From Anoplolepis gracilipes (Eukaryota > Arthropoda > Insecta > Hymenoptera > Formicidae): DNA of 64,000 bases. A program made the position numbers and the translations under genes. How positions within the stretch are numbered: position 1 is the stretch's first letter; every line of letters begins with the position of its first letter. The notes beneath the pieces are model-generated. The model was given only the letters and a program-made list of their open reading frames with translations, made no database searches and was not told the origin of the DNA. The DNA is taken from positions 8,841,233 to 8,905,232 of the forward strand of contig NC_132973.1 of NCBI RefSeq assembly GCF_047496725.1, in the 5' to 3' direction. Shown here in pieces: positions 11,122 to 26,100 of this stretch.

Positions 11122-14100
11122 GTTAGTATTCTACAATGTATACTTTGCACAGAATTAATATTTTTAAGTAAGAATGTGACGGACGAATTTATTTTAATGA
11201 AGTAATCCCTGATATCATGTTAAAAAATAAAATATTATCAAATATTAGATTATTAGATTAAAATCAAAATTATCAAATTATATTTAATTGTAAAATTATC
11301 GAAAAAATAATTAAAGATAACAAGATACATTCGTAGCTAAATTGACAAATCAAAAAAGAAATAATCAAATAGATTGCATTGCATGTTTCAGATGGGCTAT
11401 GCGAAAATAGATCAGAAAGGAAATGGACTGCATCTCCGGACGTTTTCCAGAGCATTCATAATTGACGATGGTGTAGAAAGATTTGTGTTCGTGAGCATCG
11501 ACAGTGCGATGGTATGCAACGACATCCGACAGGAGGTAACCATTTTTCTTAGTTACACAATAGATTACACATAGAGAGGTTCTATTTCTCTTTGGTTGAT
11601 TTTGTATAACGTATAATAAAGAAGTTAAATATATTTATCTTGTAATTTTTATTCATTTTTTTTGTATTCACGTACTTGATAAAAGTATAGACGTATAACG
11701 TAAATTATCTATTAATTTTTATTTTCTTTCACATTATTTTTACATATTATATAATGCAAAAGTCAAAAATTGTTTGTTTCTTGGCGCATCTCATTGCATA
11801 GATAAGTGCGCAATTTGTGTATTTTTTTTTTTTTTTTTTTTTTTTTTACGAGAGCATGCGCTTTTATCGTAAAATAAAAACATAACAATCAAATACATCA
11901 TCATCACGTGATAATAATCGCGACTTTTTTCGCCGCAGGTATTGCGCAAATTGCGGATCCAATTTGGCGATATGTACACGGAGAGAAACGTGATGATTAG
12001 TAGCACGCACACACATTCAAGCCCGGGTGGTTTCATGCTCGACGTGCTCTTCGATTTGACCACATTTGGCTTCGTCAGGGAGTCGTTCGATGCTATCGTT
12101 AATGGCATAACGAAGGTGAGTCGATCTGTAAACAACAATTGCACGGGCGATTCGCTTGATTAAAGACAATAACTGATATAATAATCGATATTTATTTTGA
12201 TCTTGCAGAGCATCGAACGTGCACACGATGCCGTTGTACCTGGAAGGATTCTCATTATTCACGGTCAAGTTTTAGACGCCAACATTAATAGGAGTCCGCA
12301 AGCGTACCGCAATAACCCGAAATCAGAAAGAGATAAGTAAGTGATAAAGTGGCTGCAATTATTTTAAAGGATGAACAAACGTTTGTAACGTAATGTAATA
12401 TCTTATACATTCGTAAAAGTGTTTTCTATTTTAAAAGAACCAAGGAAATTTATGTATTCACTCCAAATTCTTAATTAGATTTTTACAGAGAGACACTGAT
12501 AATCGCACACACTTATTTATGCCATCTGCTTAATTTTTTAATTTTAACCGATGCAAAGTAGATTTTTAATACAAAACAATGAATTATTATGTATAATTAT
12601 TACGAATAGTATTTATTGATCGCATTACGAGAAAATACATATTATATACATATATAGCCTTGAATGCGAATATTACAACATGCTCAGATAACAAACGATC
12701 AATCCATGCTGCATTTGCTTAAGCGAATTGCAGAATGCATTAAGTACATACACACTGAATATTCTAGTTATTAATTCTCATTGTCAGAATACTCAAAGTA
12801 TTTATGTTTATTACGTGTGACATCTGTACAACATAATTTAATAATATTATTTATTACATTGATATATTAATATTATTATATTATTATATAATTATTATTA
12901 TTATATAATAATTATTATTATTATTATGGATAGTATAGATTATGACATTACGAGAATATATTGTATTATACGGGCTTACATTCGAACATAGATATATAGC
13001 AATATGCTGAGATAACGAATGATCCATTCATGCTGTAATTGCTTAGTAAGGGGATTGTAGACTCCCTTAGTACATATTGAATATTCGGGCTATTAATTCT
13101 CAGAATTACTCAAAGCATTCGTGTTTATTGCGTGTTACATCATGTGCAACATATGTATGAGTATGACCATATGTTTGCAAGCCTATATAAGGGCTTGCAT
13201 TTTGCGAAAATATCTCGTATATGCGAACATCTACTTATTGATGGTCCGTTTCAATATTAATTGAACCATCAATTATAATACTTTGAAATTTGTCGTCGAT
13301 AATGCGCTTTTCGAAAGAGGCTTACAAACAGATTAATCTTTTCTATTTTGTTACTAGATACGAGTATGACGTAGACAAAATACTAACGCAGATGCAATTT
13401 ATTGGAGCCGATGATAAGCCTCTTGGTGTTATAAATTGGTTCGCTGTACATCCGACTAGCATGAACAATACCAATCGTCTAGTCTCCAGCGACAATATGG
13501 GTTATGCGTCAATCCTTTTTGAGAAAATGATGAATAATAATTTCGCAATCGGCAAGGTAAGCCTCCGTTAACGAATAGGCATCGCTTATGATAAATTATG
13601 TCGTTATAGATTAAGTCGACGTTGTATGTACACAATACAAGAGTTATACTGATGCTCTGTATATACATATATAACATACAATATTAGTAACATATACATA
13701 GTGTCTCACGTCGAAATTGTTAAAATTAATCAGCTGTTATTTTTAAATGCATAAAAGAACCAGGGAAAATAAAATAGCTTTTAATAGAAGATATTTGACA
13801 TTTATTTACATATGTATTAAAAATAGGAAATGTTTTCATCATTTAAACATTTATAAAAAATACCAAATGTAGATAATTCTTTTCGGGAACTGTATAAACA
13901 ATTTTGAGATGTCACTTGCCACGCGCACAAAAAAGACTTGATTTCTGTTTCAATTTTGACGGTACTACACGCTTTGAAAATATATATATTGATATTAAGA
14001 TTGTCGATATATTTATAGCACTTTTTTATAAACATATTTATAATATTTACTAAATGATAAAAATATTTCTGATTGTCTTTAATTTATATGTAAATAAAAC

Positions 14101-17100
14101 TGCCAAATGTGTTCTTTTAAAAGATATTTTACGTTCCATGTGCATTTAAAAATGACGATTGGTTAGTTTCAGCAGCTTCCGTGACACTCTACTCGTATTG
14201 TGGATATTGTGTTGTAAGAAAAAAAATTGAATGAGCTTTACGGCAAATTCTAATAAATCGTGTGAAATGAAATCCACGAATGTTTCGACATTAAAATAAA
14301 TGTGCACATTTCGTGTATGTATGTACATACATTTATAAATATTGCAAGTCGCGTGTGGATAGCAGTTTTACGAGCTTCTCCGTTCTCGTGTTCTATGTGC
14401 ACAGATAATTGCGTACGTCCTGCTATTATTTTTTTGTTGTTGTTATTAAATTCCATTCGTCCTTGTCATATTGACGCTGCATATTTTGCATTTTTTCTCT
14501 TTGTTTTCTTCCTTCTTTTATCTCTTGACTATTAATACTAATCGCTGTACTACGATAACAATTTGCATTTCTATTCAGGCAGCATTGGCCGAAGTTTGAA
14601 AAAAATCATGGATATGTACTGTTCGCTAGTAAATTGCAAAAATATGAATCATTAGCAAACTCGTTTGATGCAATTACGTAAAGGATTATTACACTTTTAT
14701 CATGAATTACATTTTGACTTGCGAGATTACTTCAGATCCAAAGCAATAAACGTTAACATTACTTTACTTCGAAATATATAAGTGCACCTCTCATTGTGAT
14801 ACGCGTAATTAAGTTTTGAATATATTTATTATATAAAAGCAAATTCATTTATCACACTTATTACTATTTACGTGTGAAAACGTGTTTTTTTTTCCAAACA
14901 TCTGTTTATCTACATTTTAGAAAAAATTCTAAGAATTTAATTAATTTGATTTAAATAATAATATTTACAATAGAGAAAAATTCTGTGTATTTGTAATTCA
15001 TAGGATATCTTTATTTAGAGCCAATTTGTGGCAGCTTTCGCCTCGACCAATCTTGGTGACGTATCACCAAATACACGTGGACCCAAGTGCGAATTCTCTG
15101 GGAAGAACTGCTCCGATCAGTATACGTGTTCTGGAAAGAAAGAGATGTGCTTTGCTTCCGGTCCTGGCAAAAATATGTTTGAGAGCACGAGCATCATCGC
15201 TCACAAGGTTTACCAGGAAGCCGCGGTAAGTGCGCAGTTTCTTGCTATTTTTATTTCCCACATCGTCCGACATTTCTCCGCTCGTTTATTCGCAAGATAT
15301 AAAATGCGTATATAACAACAATAAAATACTATTTATAATTTCAAATGCAGTGCTATATATACGTATATCGAGTACTTTTTGAAATGGCTCGCTATATCCG
15401 CTTTAAAAAGTCGAGCAAAAAGATTCGACGGTTTCTCCAGCTACCATTCACGTTTGTAAATACCAAAAGTAAATGTTAATTAAACATAAAAAGCGATTAG
15501 CAATGCCGCTACATGTATATAGCGCGAAAATGAAATATAATTGGAAAGCGTAAACTCTTTATGGTTTTCACGGTGAGCGTAAGCTCAAAGGCTCCGACAA
15601 AGAGACAGGAATACTGAACGTATTAGTGCTCGAATCGAGCACTGTTTGTTTGTAAATTTTCTTCTGTGTATAGTTAATTACGTCTAGTGACTTATTAGTC
15701 CCGCGAACAAAGCCGACGCATCAAGATAATTATCGAGTGAATTAAGTAATTTTATGCGCGCAGCCGCGATCTATTAAGAATGATACGTTAATTAAGAATG
15801 AGTGCTGCGAAACATTGACACTGAAAATAGCGCAGCGTTAATTCATTCAAGCCCATGACATTAATGTACTACAAAAAGGGAATTTTAATTACAGATACAC
15901 ATAAAACAATCGGTTTTTAGTTCCTAGAGCTTTTTTTAGTTCCTATACATCTAAAATTATAGCTATTAAATATAATTAATAATTTAATATCTTATACTTA
16001 CCAATTATGTAGCTAATAAAAGAATTTAAGCTAATTAAGAATATAAAAATGCAACCGCTGGTGTCTTTTTACTTGCTATTTTTAAATTTGCGTGGTTGTA
16101 AACGAGGAGTAAGATCTATTTTTCTCATAACTTTTTAAAATTAATTATAATTAATTTTTTTAAATTAATGAAATTAGTTATAATATTATGTGTTTTTTCA
16201 TGTTCTCTTTAAAACTATAATAATGTTATTAAAAAGAAACAGAGAGAAAAACAAAACTGTTTATACGTTATTGAAAAAAGGAAGCTGCTTATATCTCATT
16301 AAAATTTCGGTGAAAAATCACATGTTACGTCATTATCTTCAGGTTCCTGTTCATTGAATAGAAGTTGAATAAGCAAGCTAGTCGGAAACTTAATATCCGA
16401 TGAAAAGTAATCTCGGTTAGGATATTCTACGTCGAATAAAAATGAAGTTAAATAAAACGCGAAAATCTAAATAAATTTATCTATTTTTTTCAATTTATTT
16501 TTACTTTAAATTTTAGTGCAAATTAATTTTATTATTATTAAATAGTTACATATTTTATAACTATTTAATAACAATCACATTAATAATTAGATAATAATTA
16601 TATGTATTATTGAATTAAAATAATTATTATTATATAATTATATATTATAATCCTTTAATAATAATAAAATTCTATGTATATTAATAATTATATATCATTA
16701 TTATTATTATCAAGTTTTTTATACAAGTTTTTTTCTCTTTGAGCTTATTATATGATATATTTTATGCACATAGAGTTACAAAAAAAAACTTAACAACTAC
16801 TTTTTGCATTTTTAAATCCGCTTTGTAACCTGTTGATCAAGTGTTGTCAGTATAATTTCTAAATGTACATATATTTAATTTTCCTTTTTTTTGTTTTATT
16901 TTAATTTAGCATTGGACTTTTCAGCCCTTTGAAATAAACTTAAAATTCAACTTTACAATTTGAAATTTAAATCACTATACATTATTGCACATGGATTATA
17001 AAAATTTTCGCATATTCATATGAGGCAGCAAATTTCTATATCCTTTTTAAATTATTTGTGATACTATATAGCTATGTATTTTCATTGTACGATATATCTA

Positions 17101-20100
17101 AAATGGAATGCAAAAGAGACATTTTGAGATAGATGAAACTTATGTTATTACTCTGTAGTGTCATCGCAAATATAAATCGATACCTCAGACATGCGCGGTT
17201 ACAATTCGATTCCAATATCAAATATTTCTCTTTTCAAGGGACATAAATCGCCTTTCTGCGAATTTCATACATAATGTAAAATAAATATCTAGAGAACTAC
17301 ATTTCTGGTATCCGGAAATAATCGGTTTACACGCGTTGGTGTAATTAATTTGGTCCAATCAGGCACTTCTCAAACTAGAACATCGGATAATGAAAATAAG
17401 ATCAGACTACATTTATTTCGAATAAGGCAAGATGAAATTGTTGTATCAGCAGAAGGATCGATATTTTTCAATAATCTCGGTTATAAATTCCGTAGATACT
17501 TATCGCAGTTTATTGAAAATATAATCTCAGATGACTCTTTAGAAGTTTTCTTTAAGTCTAAGAATAGACGAACGAATTTTTTTTTTTTTTTTCTTTGTTA
17601 TTGTCAATCGTAATAATTCAGTGACCAATTAAACGTAGCCCATTTGAAAACATAGTTCGCTGTCGCATTGACTAGCAGACTGATCATCGGCTAATGCCCC
17701 TCAGCGAAACACCCGACTCGACGCTATTTACATATTACAGTGGCCGAGCCGCTAATAATGCTTCTCGTAGTCGTAGCTGTTGTAGATCGCGGGCGAGACG
17801 TATTTGACAATCGGCACCGGCTTCGGGTGTATCGCCGGTCCTACCTTCTTCACGACGGCGTTGAATCCGTTGTGATCGTCGGCGGTGTACTCGACGATAC
17901 GCACGCTGCCGTCGGGCTCGTTGACGCTGTACGAGCCGTGGACTACGTCACCGTCTCGCACCTCGTGCTGTGTCTTCACATCACCGGTGTGAGGATCGTG
18001 CACTCCGTAATTGAACGTGTATCTGGGATGCGACTGCAACAATAACAATAACGCGGTGTTATAGCACGACGAGTAGTATGTGGCCTCGTCTGACGCAAGC
18101 GGTCTTTAATCACTTAATATTACATGGCGTATTATATAGAAGCTCGCGGATTTACATTGTATTTTTCCGATTTGTTACGTGCTTTTATCAGCTAATGACA
18201 ACAATTTGAATTTTGGTAATCATACGGATCGTGCAGAGAATCGAATTGCGTAGTGTCTGAGGATAAAATGTTCCGTCATGCAATATTGCCATCGAAAGTG
18301 CCACTTTCAGTGACAATTAACATCGCGAGAAAGCGACGACAATAAGCGTTGCGGAAATAGAGTCAACAATGAGATACAGCGAGGAAATACCGTCGTCAGA
18401 AGTCTCTTTTCAGAGACAGGAATCTAAATTAACATACACGCCTCAGATGGCCTGAAAATACATCTATCCGCTCATAAAATACAATTACGAGACTCGAAAC
18501 ATCTTGACGCCTTTCAGGAAGTCGTGCATGCGAGAATATTAAACGCTAATTAGTGAATGAAGACAAGTTGTAATACGGTTAAAAGCAAATTCGTAACAAG
18601 AAATGCAGGCGGTTTTCCTTGAAATTTATATACATTAGTTGCTGTATTTTTTTTTGTTGAAACTAATTACGTTAATCTTGGAGAACTTTTAGAAAATTCT
18701 GAAGAATTTCAAAGTTTCGATGAAATCTCTTAAGAAGAAGATGCACAAAATCATCGCGAAATATTTTGATGAAAATTGTTACACGCTCTCTCGCGATACT
18801 GACGACAAATTAATGAATATTAAATACGGCGTTTATAAAGATTTATAAAAGAAGAAGTACTCACGTAGTAGTCGTGCTCCTGCTCGACATGTTTATAGCC
18901 GTGCAATTCATGGTTCAGGGATCTATCCACGTGTAACGGAGCAGCGGATACCGAGTGCACCGGGACGGCGACTGTCGGCAGAACGTTATATCCGGCGGAT
19001 CCTATGTATCCATCGGCGACGTCGCTATAATCACTGTAGGACAGGCCATGGCCGTTGTAGCCGCTGAGAACAACCGCGTTTCCGCACGCTAATACAGCGC
19101 AGAGGAAAGAAACCGTCTGAAAATCGCAATACGCGATCGTAAATTTCTTCTGTGGGAAAACGACATTGTTAACAAAGTTATGCCAAGTTGTGTCAAGGAT
19201 TCTACAGGATGTCTTCTGTCTTCTTTTTCTCTCGGTCTCTCTTTTCCTTCATCGCAAGACTTTTTCAATTTATTTTCCCGTTTTATGCGCGGAATAAGCG
19301 TACGAATAAGCGCAACTTCCGACACAATTGAATTCCTCTGTTTACCGTAGGCGATTCTCATTAGTCGACGCGAAGTCCCGATTGAAATCGGCTTTGGAAA
19401 GTCATTCGAATTGATCGGATTTATCTGGGAAAGTCTTCGGGGAAACGCGCTTCTCGGATTTTTCGTTTCGATGTTCCGTTACGTCTTTGGAGTCTTCGCA
19501 ACGAGAGAAGAACGTCCTTTTCACTTTCACGCCGACCTTGTTACCCGGAGGCCGCCGGCCCAATAGATCGTAAGTCAATACAACGTTACGGAAGTGTTTA
19601 AGGATCTCGCTTCCTTATTCTTTCGCGATGAAAATGATATATCGCGAATAAAAGGTTTAATACGCCCTCGGCAAGAATATTCATGTCATGAGAAAGCTAG
19701 AGTGAACTTCTTCGGAACTGAAGAATCGGAAAGAATCGAAGAAGATTGGAATTCTGATATATGATCAGAACATTTGAATACTGGAAATATATACAAGAAC
19801 AAAATTTTTTCAATCAAATATAATATTGCATATAATTATGAAATTAAATTATTTATTAAGTACACAAGCAAATTTTTTTTTTTTAATAAAAACTGTAAAG
19901 AAGTATATTAAAATTGTAAAAAGTTTTGAGGGTTGTTAGAATGCTAGCATAAAAATGAAAACTAGTATTTTAAAATACAAGAACTTCTAAACTTATATAA
20001 GAATTTTCAAATTATAAAAGTTTTTAAAGAAGTAATAATTTAAAATATCCAATATTCAATGTGACAAGAAAATGACTTACCGAACAATTTTATGAAAATT

Positions 20101-23100
20101 GAAAATTATTATTTTTGTTATTATTTGACTTTTATAAAGACTTATAAAGATGTAAAACTGTTCATTTTGTAAAATCATTTAGCCTTACATATAAATGTAA
20201 CGTTAAAAAACTCCAGAATAGTTAAACATTGTGAATTTGAATATTGAATACAAATTGAGTACAAATAAATGATATTTCATCTAAATGTTATTATATTTAG
20301 ATAAAATGTAATAAATAATTTTATAATATTATAAATTATTATAAATTATAAAATATTATAATATCGATTAACTTTTTTAAAATCTACATCATTAACTTTT
20401 CCTTGATATTATAATAAATAATAAAGGCATTTTTCACAATTAAATTTGAATGGAATAATTTTGGAATTTCTCATATCATCAGTTCAATATGAAAAAAAAA
20501 TTCTGGAATTATCTTTTTTACTCTTTTGACAAAAGAGCTCGTAGGATAAACGTCTCCCTGACTTCTCCGTATAATATTTGGAGCAAAAATTGTAACGAGT
20601 ATTTTAACGGGCGAAAAAAGAGAGAAAGATAAGAGAAATCCATGATAAGCGCTGCCAGAAATGGCTCTCGAACGTTTGCCGATAGAAAAGAGCGACGCAC
20701 ACACACACACATACACTCGCACACAGAAAGCCAACCATCCACCCGTTCATACCGCACACCCGTGTGTCACGTAAAGCTTTTCTCTTCGTACCTTCAGCAT
20801 GATGCGTTTCCACGTTTCCGCTTATACCACGTTTTACTGTATACAAGACCGTCGAGTCGCAAAGTCACTGATAGCATTATTCCCAGACGATGGGTTTATA
20901 TTCATCTCCCACCTCACAGTGGTTCCGTTCCGGGCAAAAGCTCTCGGCCTCGGATGCCACCACTCTTCAAGTTGGTGTCTGGTACCCTCCCCGGATCTTT
21001 TTGTCTGTATCTGTGAGAAAACGCACACGGCGAGTGTTCTCCACGTGGTGGAACACATCGACGTTAATCGCTCGTGCGAAAATCTCGAGAGGGATTCGAT
21101 CGTCTGGTATTTGGTCATCACGCTCGTCGATTCGATGGAACGTATGAAGGAAAGATTGATGGCCGTTGCAAAGGTTACAGGATAGAGTTCTGCTCGTTGG
21201 TTAATTGAACGGGATGGATGGGATAGAGTTTGTCTGTTCCTTGCGCTCACGGACGTCACTCGTGCGAATCCTGCAGTTAGTCGTTAAAGATGTAGCAGAT
21301 TGATTCGACCGTCAGAGACGATTATGTTGAAAGGATAGGAGAGGTAATCGCTGGCGGATAAACCTTATTTCTCGAGTTGTTACTGTGTGTTTAGGCATAA
21401 TTCATTCCAATGAATTCCAAAACAGCGGAAGGCAGTCAAGTGAACGTGAAATTGAATGGGAATCAATTTGAGAGTGAATGCGAGCGTTAAATGATTCGGT
21501 ATCTTTTATCGTCAATCTGATGGAAAAATATATTTGCGTTTAATTATGTTAACCGCGCGGAAAACTCTCGCGCATTTTACGAATAATATTTTTCGAAATG
21601 GAATATTTTAATAAATTAATATTTACATTCAAAAGTTTGTACATTTGATTGAAATAACAGACATTCAATCCTTTTTTTAATTTAAAAAAAGTAGAGATAA
21701 AAATATTTTTACTATTAATAGAATGAGAGAACTTTTAATGTAAGCCAAATATTATAACTACTAAAACTCAATTTTTCGATCAACTTTGCACGTTCTGTTT
21801 GGATGAGAAAAATGTAATAGTTAATTTTAGGAAGGGATTTAAACTATTATTTAAAGTTTTCAACATTAATCATATTTACTTACTATAGTTTCTTATTACT
21901 TGGTTTAATTACAATTTTCAGCGTAAGGGCTACAAAAAGAACGCCCATGATTACTTATGCATCATTGTTTCTGCGCGCATAAATATTACGTCATGTTTCT
22001 CTCTCTTAGCGTAACAGAAGCAAACACTCTTTCACTTTTCTGCTCAAAGTCGAATTAATACCATTCTTTTTTTTTTTTTTTTTTTTTATGAAACAACTCA
22101 CGCATTTTTTCCCGCGAAAAGAACGCACACGTAATTAACACAGTGAAATTTTACGCCCAATTCTATTGGCCACGAAATGAAATCGGACTGTGTATACATT
22201 ATGAGAAAAACAATATACTTATTTTTTGGTTGCGAAAAAACTTGTTGCCATGTATTTAGCCTAATGAAATTTTGGAAATTTTTAGACTTACAAAACTCAA
22301 GATTAATGCTATTTGTGCTTTTTATAAAAAGATAAAAGTAGTATTATTGTTTTAAAGCATTTTCTTTTACCCTGACTTTGCCCTATATGATCTTTCTTTT
22401 TCAAATATTGCAATATTGGGAAAGAAATTAAAATATTATCTTTCGATGGAAATTTAGAATATTAGCTTTTGATGGATGACATTCTTACAAAGAAGAGAAA
22501 TTTTTGTTTCCATTCTTGCAAGTTTTGGTCGACAAAGGCGTGGTAGCTCCTGGTCTATTCCTCGGTTACGCAAGTCCCGACAAAGCCCGTTTGTCTTCGC
22601 AACGAGTAATGCCATTTCTTGTCTCGCACGTAAAGTACACATCACCATCGTTCCGTGAACGTAACTAGCTTTAAAAAAAAAAAAACGGTCCCGCCCGAAT
22701 GATTACTGACGCGATCTATCTGGATCAAGATCATAAGCGACAAAACCTTTCGATCTCAGCCCAAATTCTTTTGTTGCGCATTTACGTAATATTAAGCCGG
22801 ACGCTATTGTTCAATGTTTCCCTGAGATTGCGTGAGTCCATTATTTTCGTGCGATATGTCGAAATTTATTACTTTAGTAATTGTACGTATGTCTGTGTAT
22901 GTATATAATGTACGTTGATATGATTGCTCTTGCGATAATAACAAATTAGATTGATCGATCACTTAAAGTTTCATCATTTATTTTTTAGCTTTGCAAACTT
23001 TACAAATGCGCAAGAAATTTGTTTTTTAACAGTAAATAAATTTAGCCTCAAAAAAATTACAATATATATATATATTAATAATTATTGTATATATTATATA

Positions 23101-26100
23101 TATATTAATAATACATTATATAAATAATAATAATAATTAATAATACATTATATAAATTAATAATTAATATAATATTGTATAATAATAGTCAATGGATATT
23201 AGGTTTCGTATTACGTTTATTAAAGTACATACGCAATCCTGTTAGCCAATACGCTTCCCGTTTATCACGCAGGCTGGATCTAAATAATACTATAGAGTTA
23301 AATCGTCCGATCGTTGTCACGCTCGCGGTTTTGCAATCGGCGCGGAATCGCACTCCAAATTCAGATTTTCGTAGGATGCAACGTTTTCTACTCTTTTCTT
23401 TTTTATTGTTCCCACCAATGACATTGCCTGCTGGACGCATAATTGAAGGTTACCGTCGTTTCCGTGGAAGATTTCGTTAACTTTCGAGATATCGCCGCTT
23501 TCTTTCGACTCCGCGAGCCAGCTCGTTTCTTACGCAGTCGCTTATTACTCGAGACGATGACTGTGGCAACAGAATTTCATAAGGGAACTTGGTGCCACGC
23601 TGAGTTAAGTTCGGTCATCTGCTTGGGCGTTTGTCGAGAGGACGACGATAATGACGACGATGACGACAATGAAGTAGATTTTCACAGATAATTTATTCTC
23701 CAAGCAGTTTACCTAATGCTCCTTTCGTGTACTTATGATACTTGAAAAGATAAGTGAAATCATAGCTAGGATGATCCTAATAGAAGAAGTGCTTTTTTAA
23801 AAAAAGTACTTTTTTTTAAATTTTATGAAAACAATAAAAAAGAAAATGTCGCATAAAAATGCAAATTATGTAAAATGCATACTTTACATGTAAAAGATAT
23901 AAAAATATCTTTTACCGCGCGTAAATAGTCTATAAATCTCTATAAAAAAAGCCATTGTAACGGTGTCAATTTTACATTATACCGTATTATATTACCGTTT
24001 CCGATCCGTTGTGAAAGGATAAAAACTAGTGTGCAAGAAACGATGACAGGGTCTCGATGAGATCAATTTATCCTCGATCGCGTAATATGTGTCAGTTTCC
24101 GCTCGTTGATCGCGAATGAGTGAATTATGTAATCACACGTCTTTCGTAGACCTCAATTTACATGACAAAATAGGGCGTGACTATACAGCGATACGTAACA
24201 ATAAACTTGTTTAAGGGTCATAACGGTAAGAATAATAGATATATTGTCACAACGACCCTTTCTCATCGCCTTTATAATTCAAGATGTTATTTGTCCGTTC
24301 ATAAAACGCACGTACGGCGAAATCTTCTAAAAAAAAAAACGAGTTATGCTCGACAAGGTTTATGAGTTTACTGTCAATACGGTAGCAGATTCGTTACAGC
24401 AAATAATTTGACGCATCCTCTTTATGCGAAGTTTTATCGTCTAATGAAAAAAGAAAGAAAAACATAAACAACGGGTTAATTAAAACGACCTAACTAGCCA
24501 AAATCATTTAATTTATTAACACGACGTTTCGACCATATGGTTGTGGTCCTTTTCAAGTGTCAACGTAATTAAGAAAAAGAAGGAAGAATACAATGGAACA
24601 TGTATAAAGGTGGAACTTAATTGTGGAACAATTAAATATTTCACTAGTTAAAATCAACGGTTAATAAATTGAAATAAACGCAAACAATAAGACACGTCAT
24701 GTCAACATGAGTTTTTAAACGAAACGTCGTGTTAATAAATTAAATGATCTTGGCTAGTTAGGTCGTTTTAATTAACCCGTTGTTTATAATTTAATACTAG
24801 CGACTTTAATCTTTAACTTCTAAAGAAAAACATGTTTGCGAATTAGTTAAAAATTTATATTTACATTTTTGCAATATAAATACAGTCGTGTTATTTGAAT
24901 ATATCCACTTTTCTAGTTTTAGTAAAACCATATACACGTGCAATCGGATTAGTAAAACCTATCCAGTTTTTTTTTTCACCGGCAACTCAAATTCTGTTTT
25001 TGTCACAATGTTTGCGTTGAAGCATCGAAAAAAATGAAAAATACACATACGAAGAGCCAATTTTAAAAACTTACAGTAAAAAATATGATTTATTGTAATA
25101 TTTTACTTGAGTAAAATTATAAAATGTTGCTCTATTTTAGATTTATATTTAATCGAAATAATCGTAGCAGACGCATCGCAATATTAAATTGATATTAAAT
25201 ATTATGATTGAATTATATTATTTTTTGATATTAATATCATGTAATGTTTTTTTCACTTTGCTTCTCACATAACAAAAAATTGGCTAACATTGTTTTGTTA
25301 TATTAATATGTAGATAGAATATTGTGATAATATTTGCGCTCTCTCGAATATACTTGACGTACGAATTCTTTGATAAATGCGCCACACGTGATAGTGATTA
25401 TTTATCTTTCTCGCCTAATTCTTCATCTAAAAGAAAAAAAGAACAAAATCACGTTTGTCACGCAACAGCCATACAACAGCAAATATGTCGTTCTTATATT
25501 TTTTCGTCTCTCGAAAGATGGATCTTACATCGAGTCTATTTTGTGGAGTCTATTCGGTGGAGTCTAACGTTCCATTTCGCGACTTGGAAGAGACCTACAA
25601 ACCGTCTCTGTTACGATTCTAATAACCGTGAAGTCGTGAAAGGTTTACTCGTGACCATAATGCCAAAGAGCTCGGCAGATATGCTCGATGATACGTGAAC
25701 AAATATACTATAGACTATAATGGAGTGAATGGCACCCTTATTATGTATATAATGGCAACTTCGAGAAATATATCGCAATATAAAATTGAGAAACGTCGTA
25801 TTGAGTGAGACTTTCTATCAAATTAAGAGTTCTCAGAGTTCATTAAACAGATTGCGTTTGGAATTGATTCTGTTTGTTGAAACATTAATTTTTTTTTTTT
25901 TTTTTTTATACAACACGAACCGTCTTGAGATAAAATGAGAAAAGCGGGGAGAGATTAAAATTAAATTTCAGACAACGTTGGATTAGCCGTTAATTAAGTT
26001 TTATCAGCTGAAGCAAGACTGTCAGAATCCGATCTCATTCGCCGAACTGTCAAGTGACGAAACACGCGCCCACATCTCGTTTTAATTATTATGCAAACAC

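Noticed and set aside
10642..11205. Frames of 66-103 codons overlapping ceramidase exon 1
   Set aside because: They are in other frames or extend past the exon 1 donor into intron 1. Only the frame with signal peptide and YSIGVGRADSTGP is real.
19089..19361. 90-codon minus-strand frame overlapping the start of cuticle exon 2
   Set aside because: It is out of the cuticle frame over most of its length and reads through the intron. The splice acceptor at 19117 and the signal-peptide logic explain the true coding frame.
20642..21259. Overlapping open frames of 80-141 codons on both strands around the cuticle gene start
   Set aside because: Several frames are open at once because the block is GC-richer. 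None has a family motif or splice context, and the minus-strand cuticle exon 1 explains the coding signal there.
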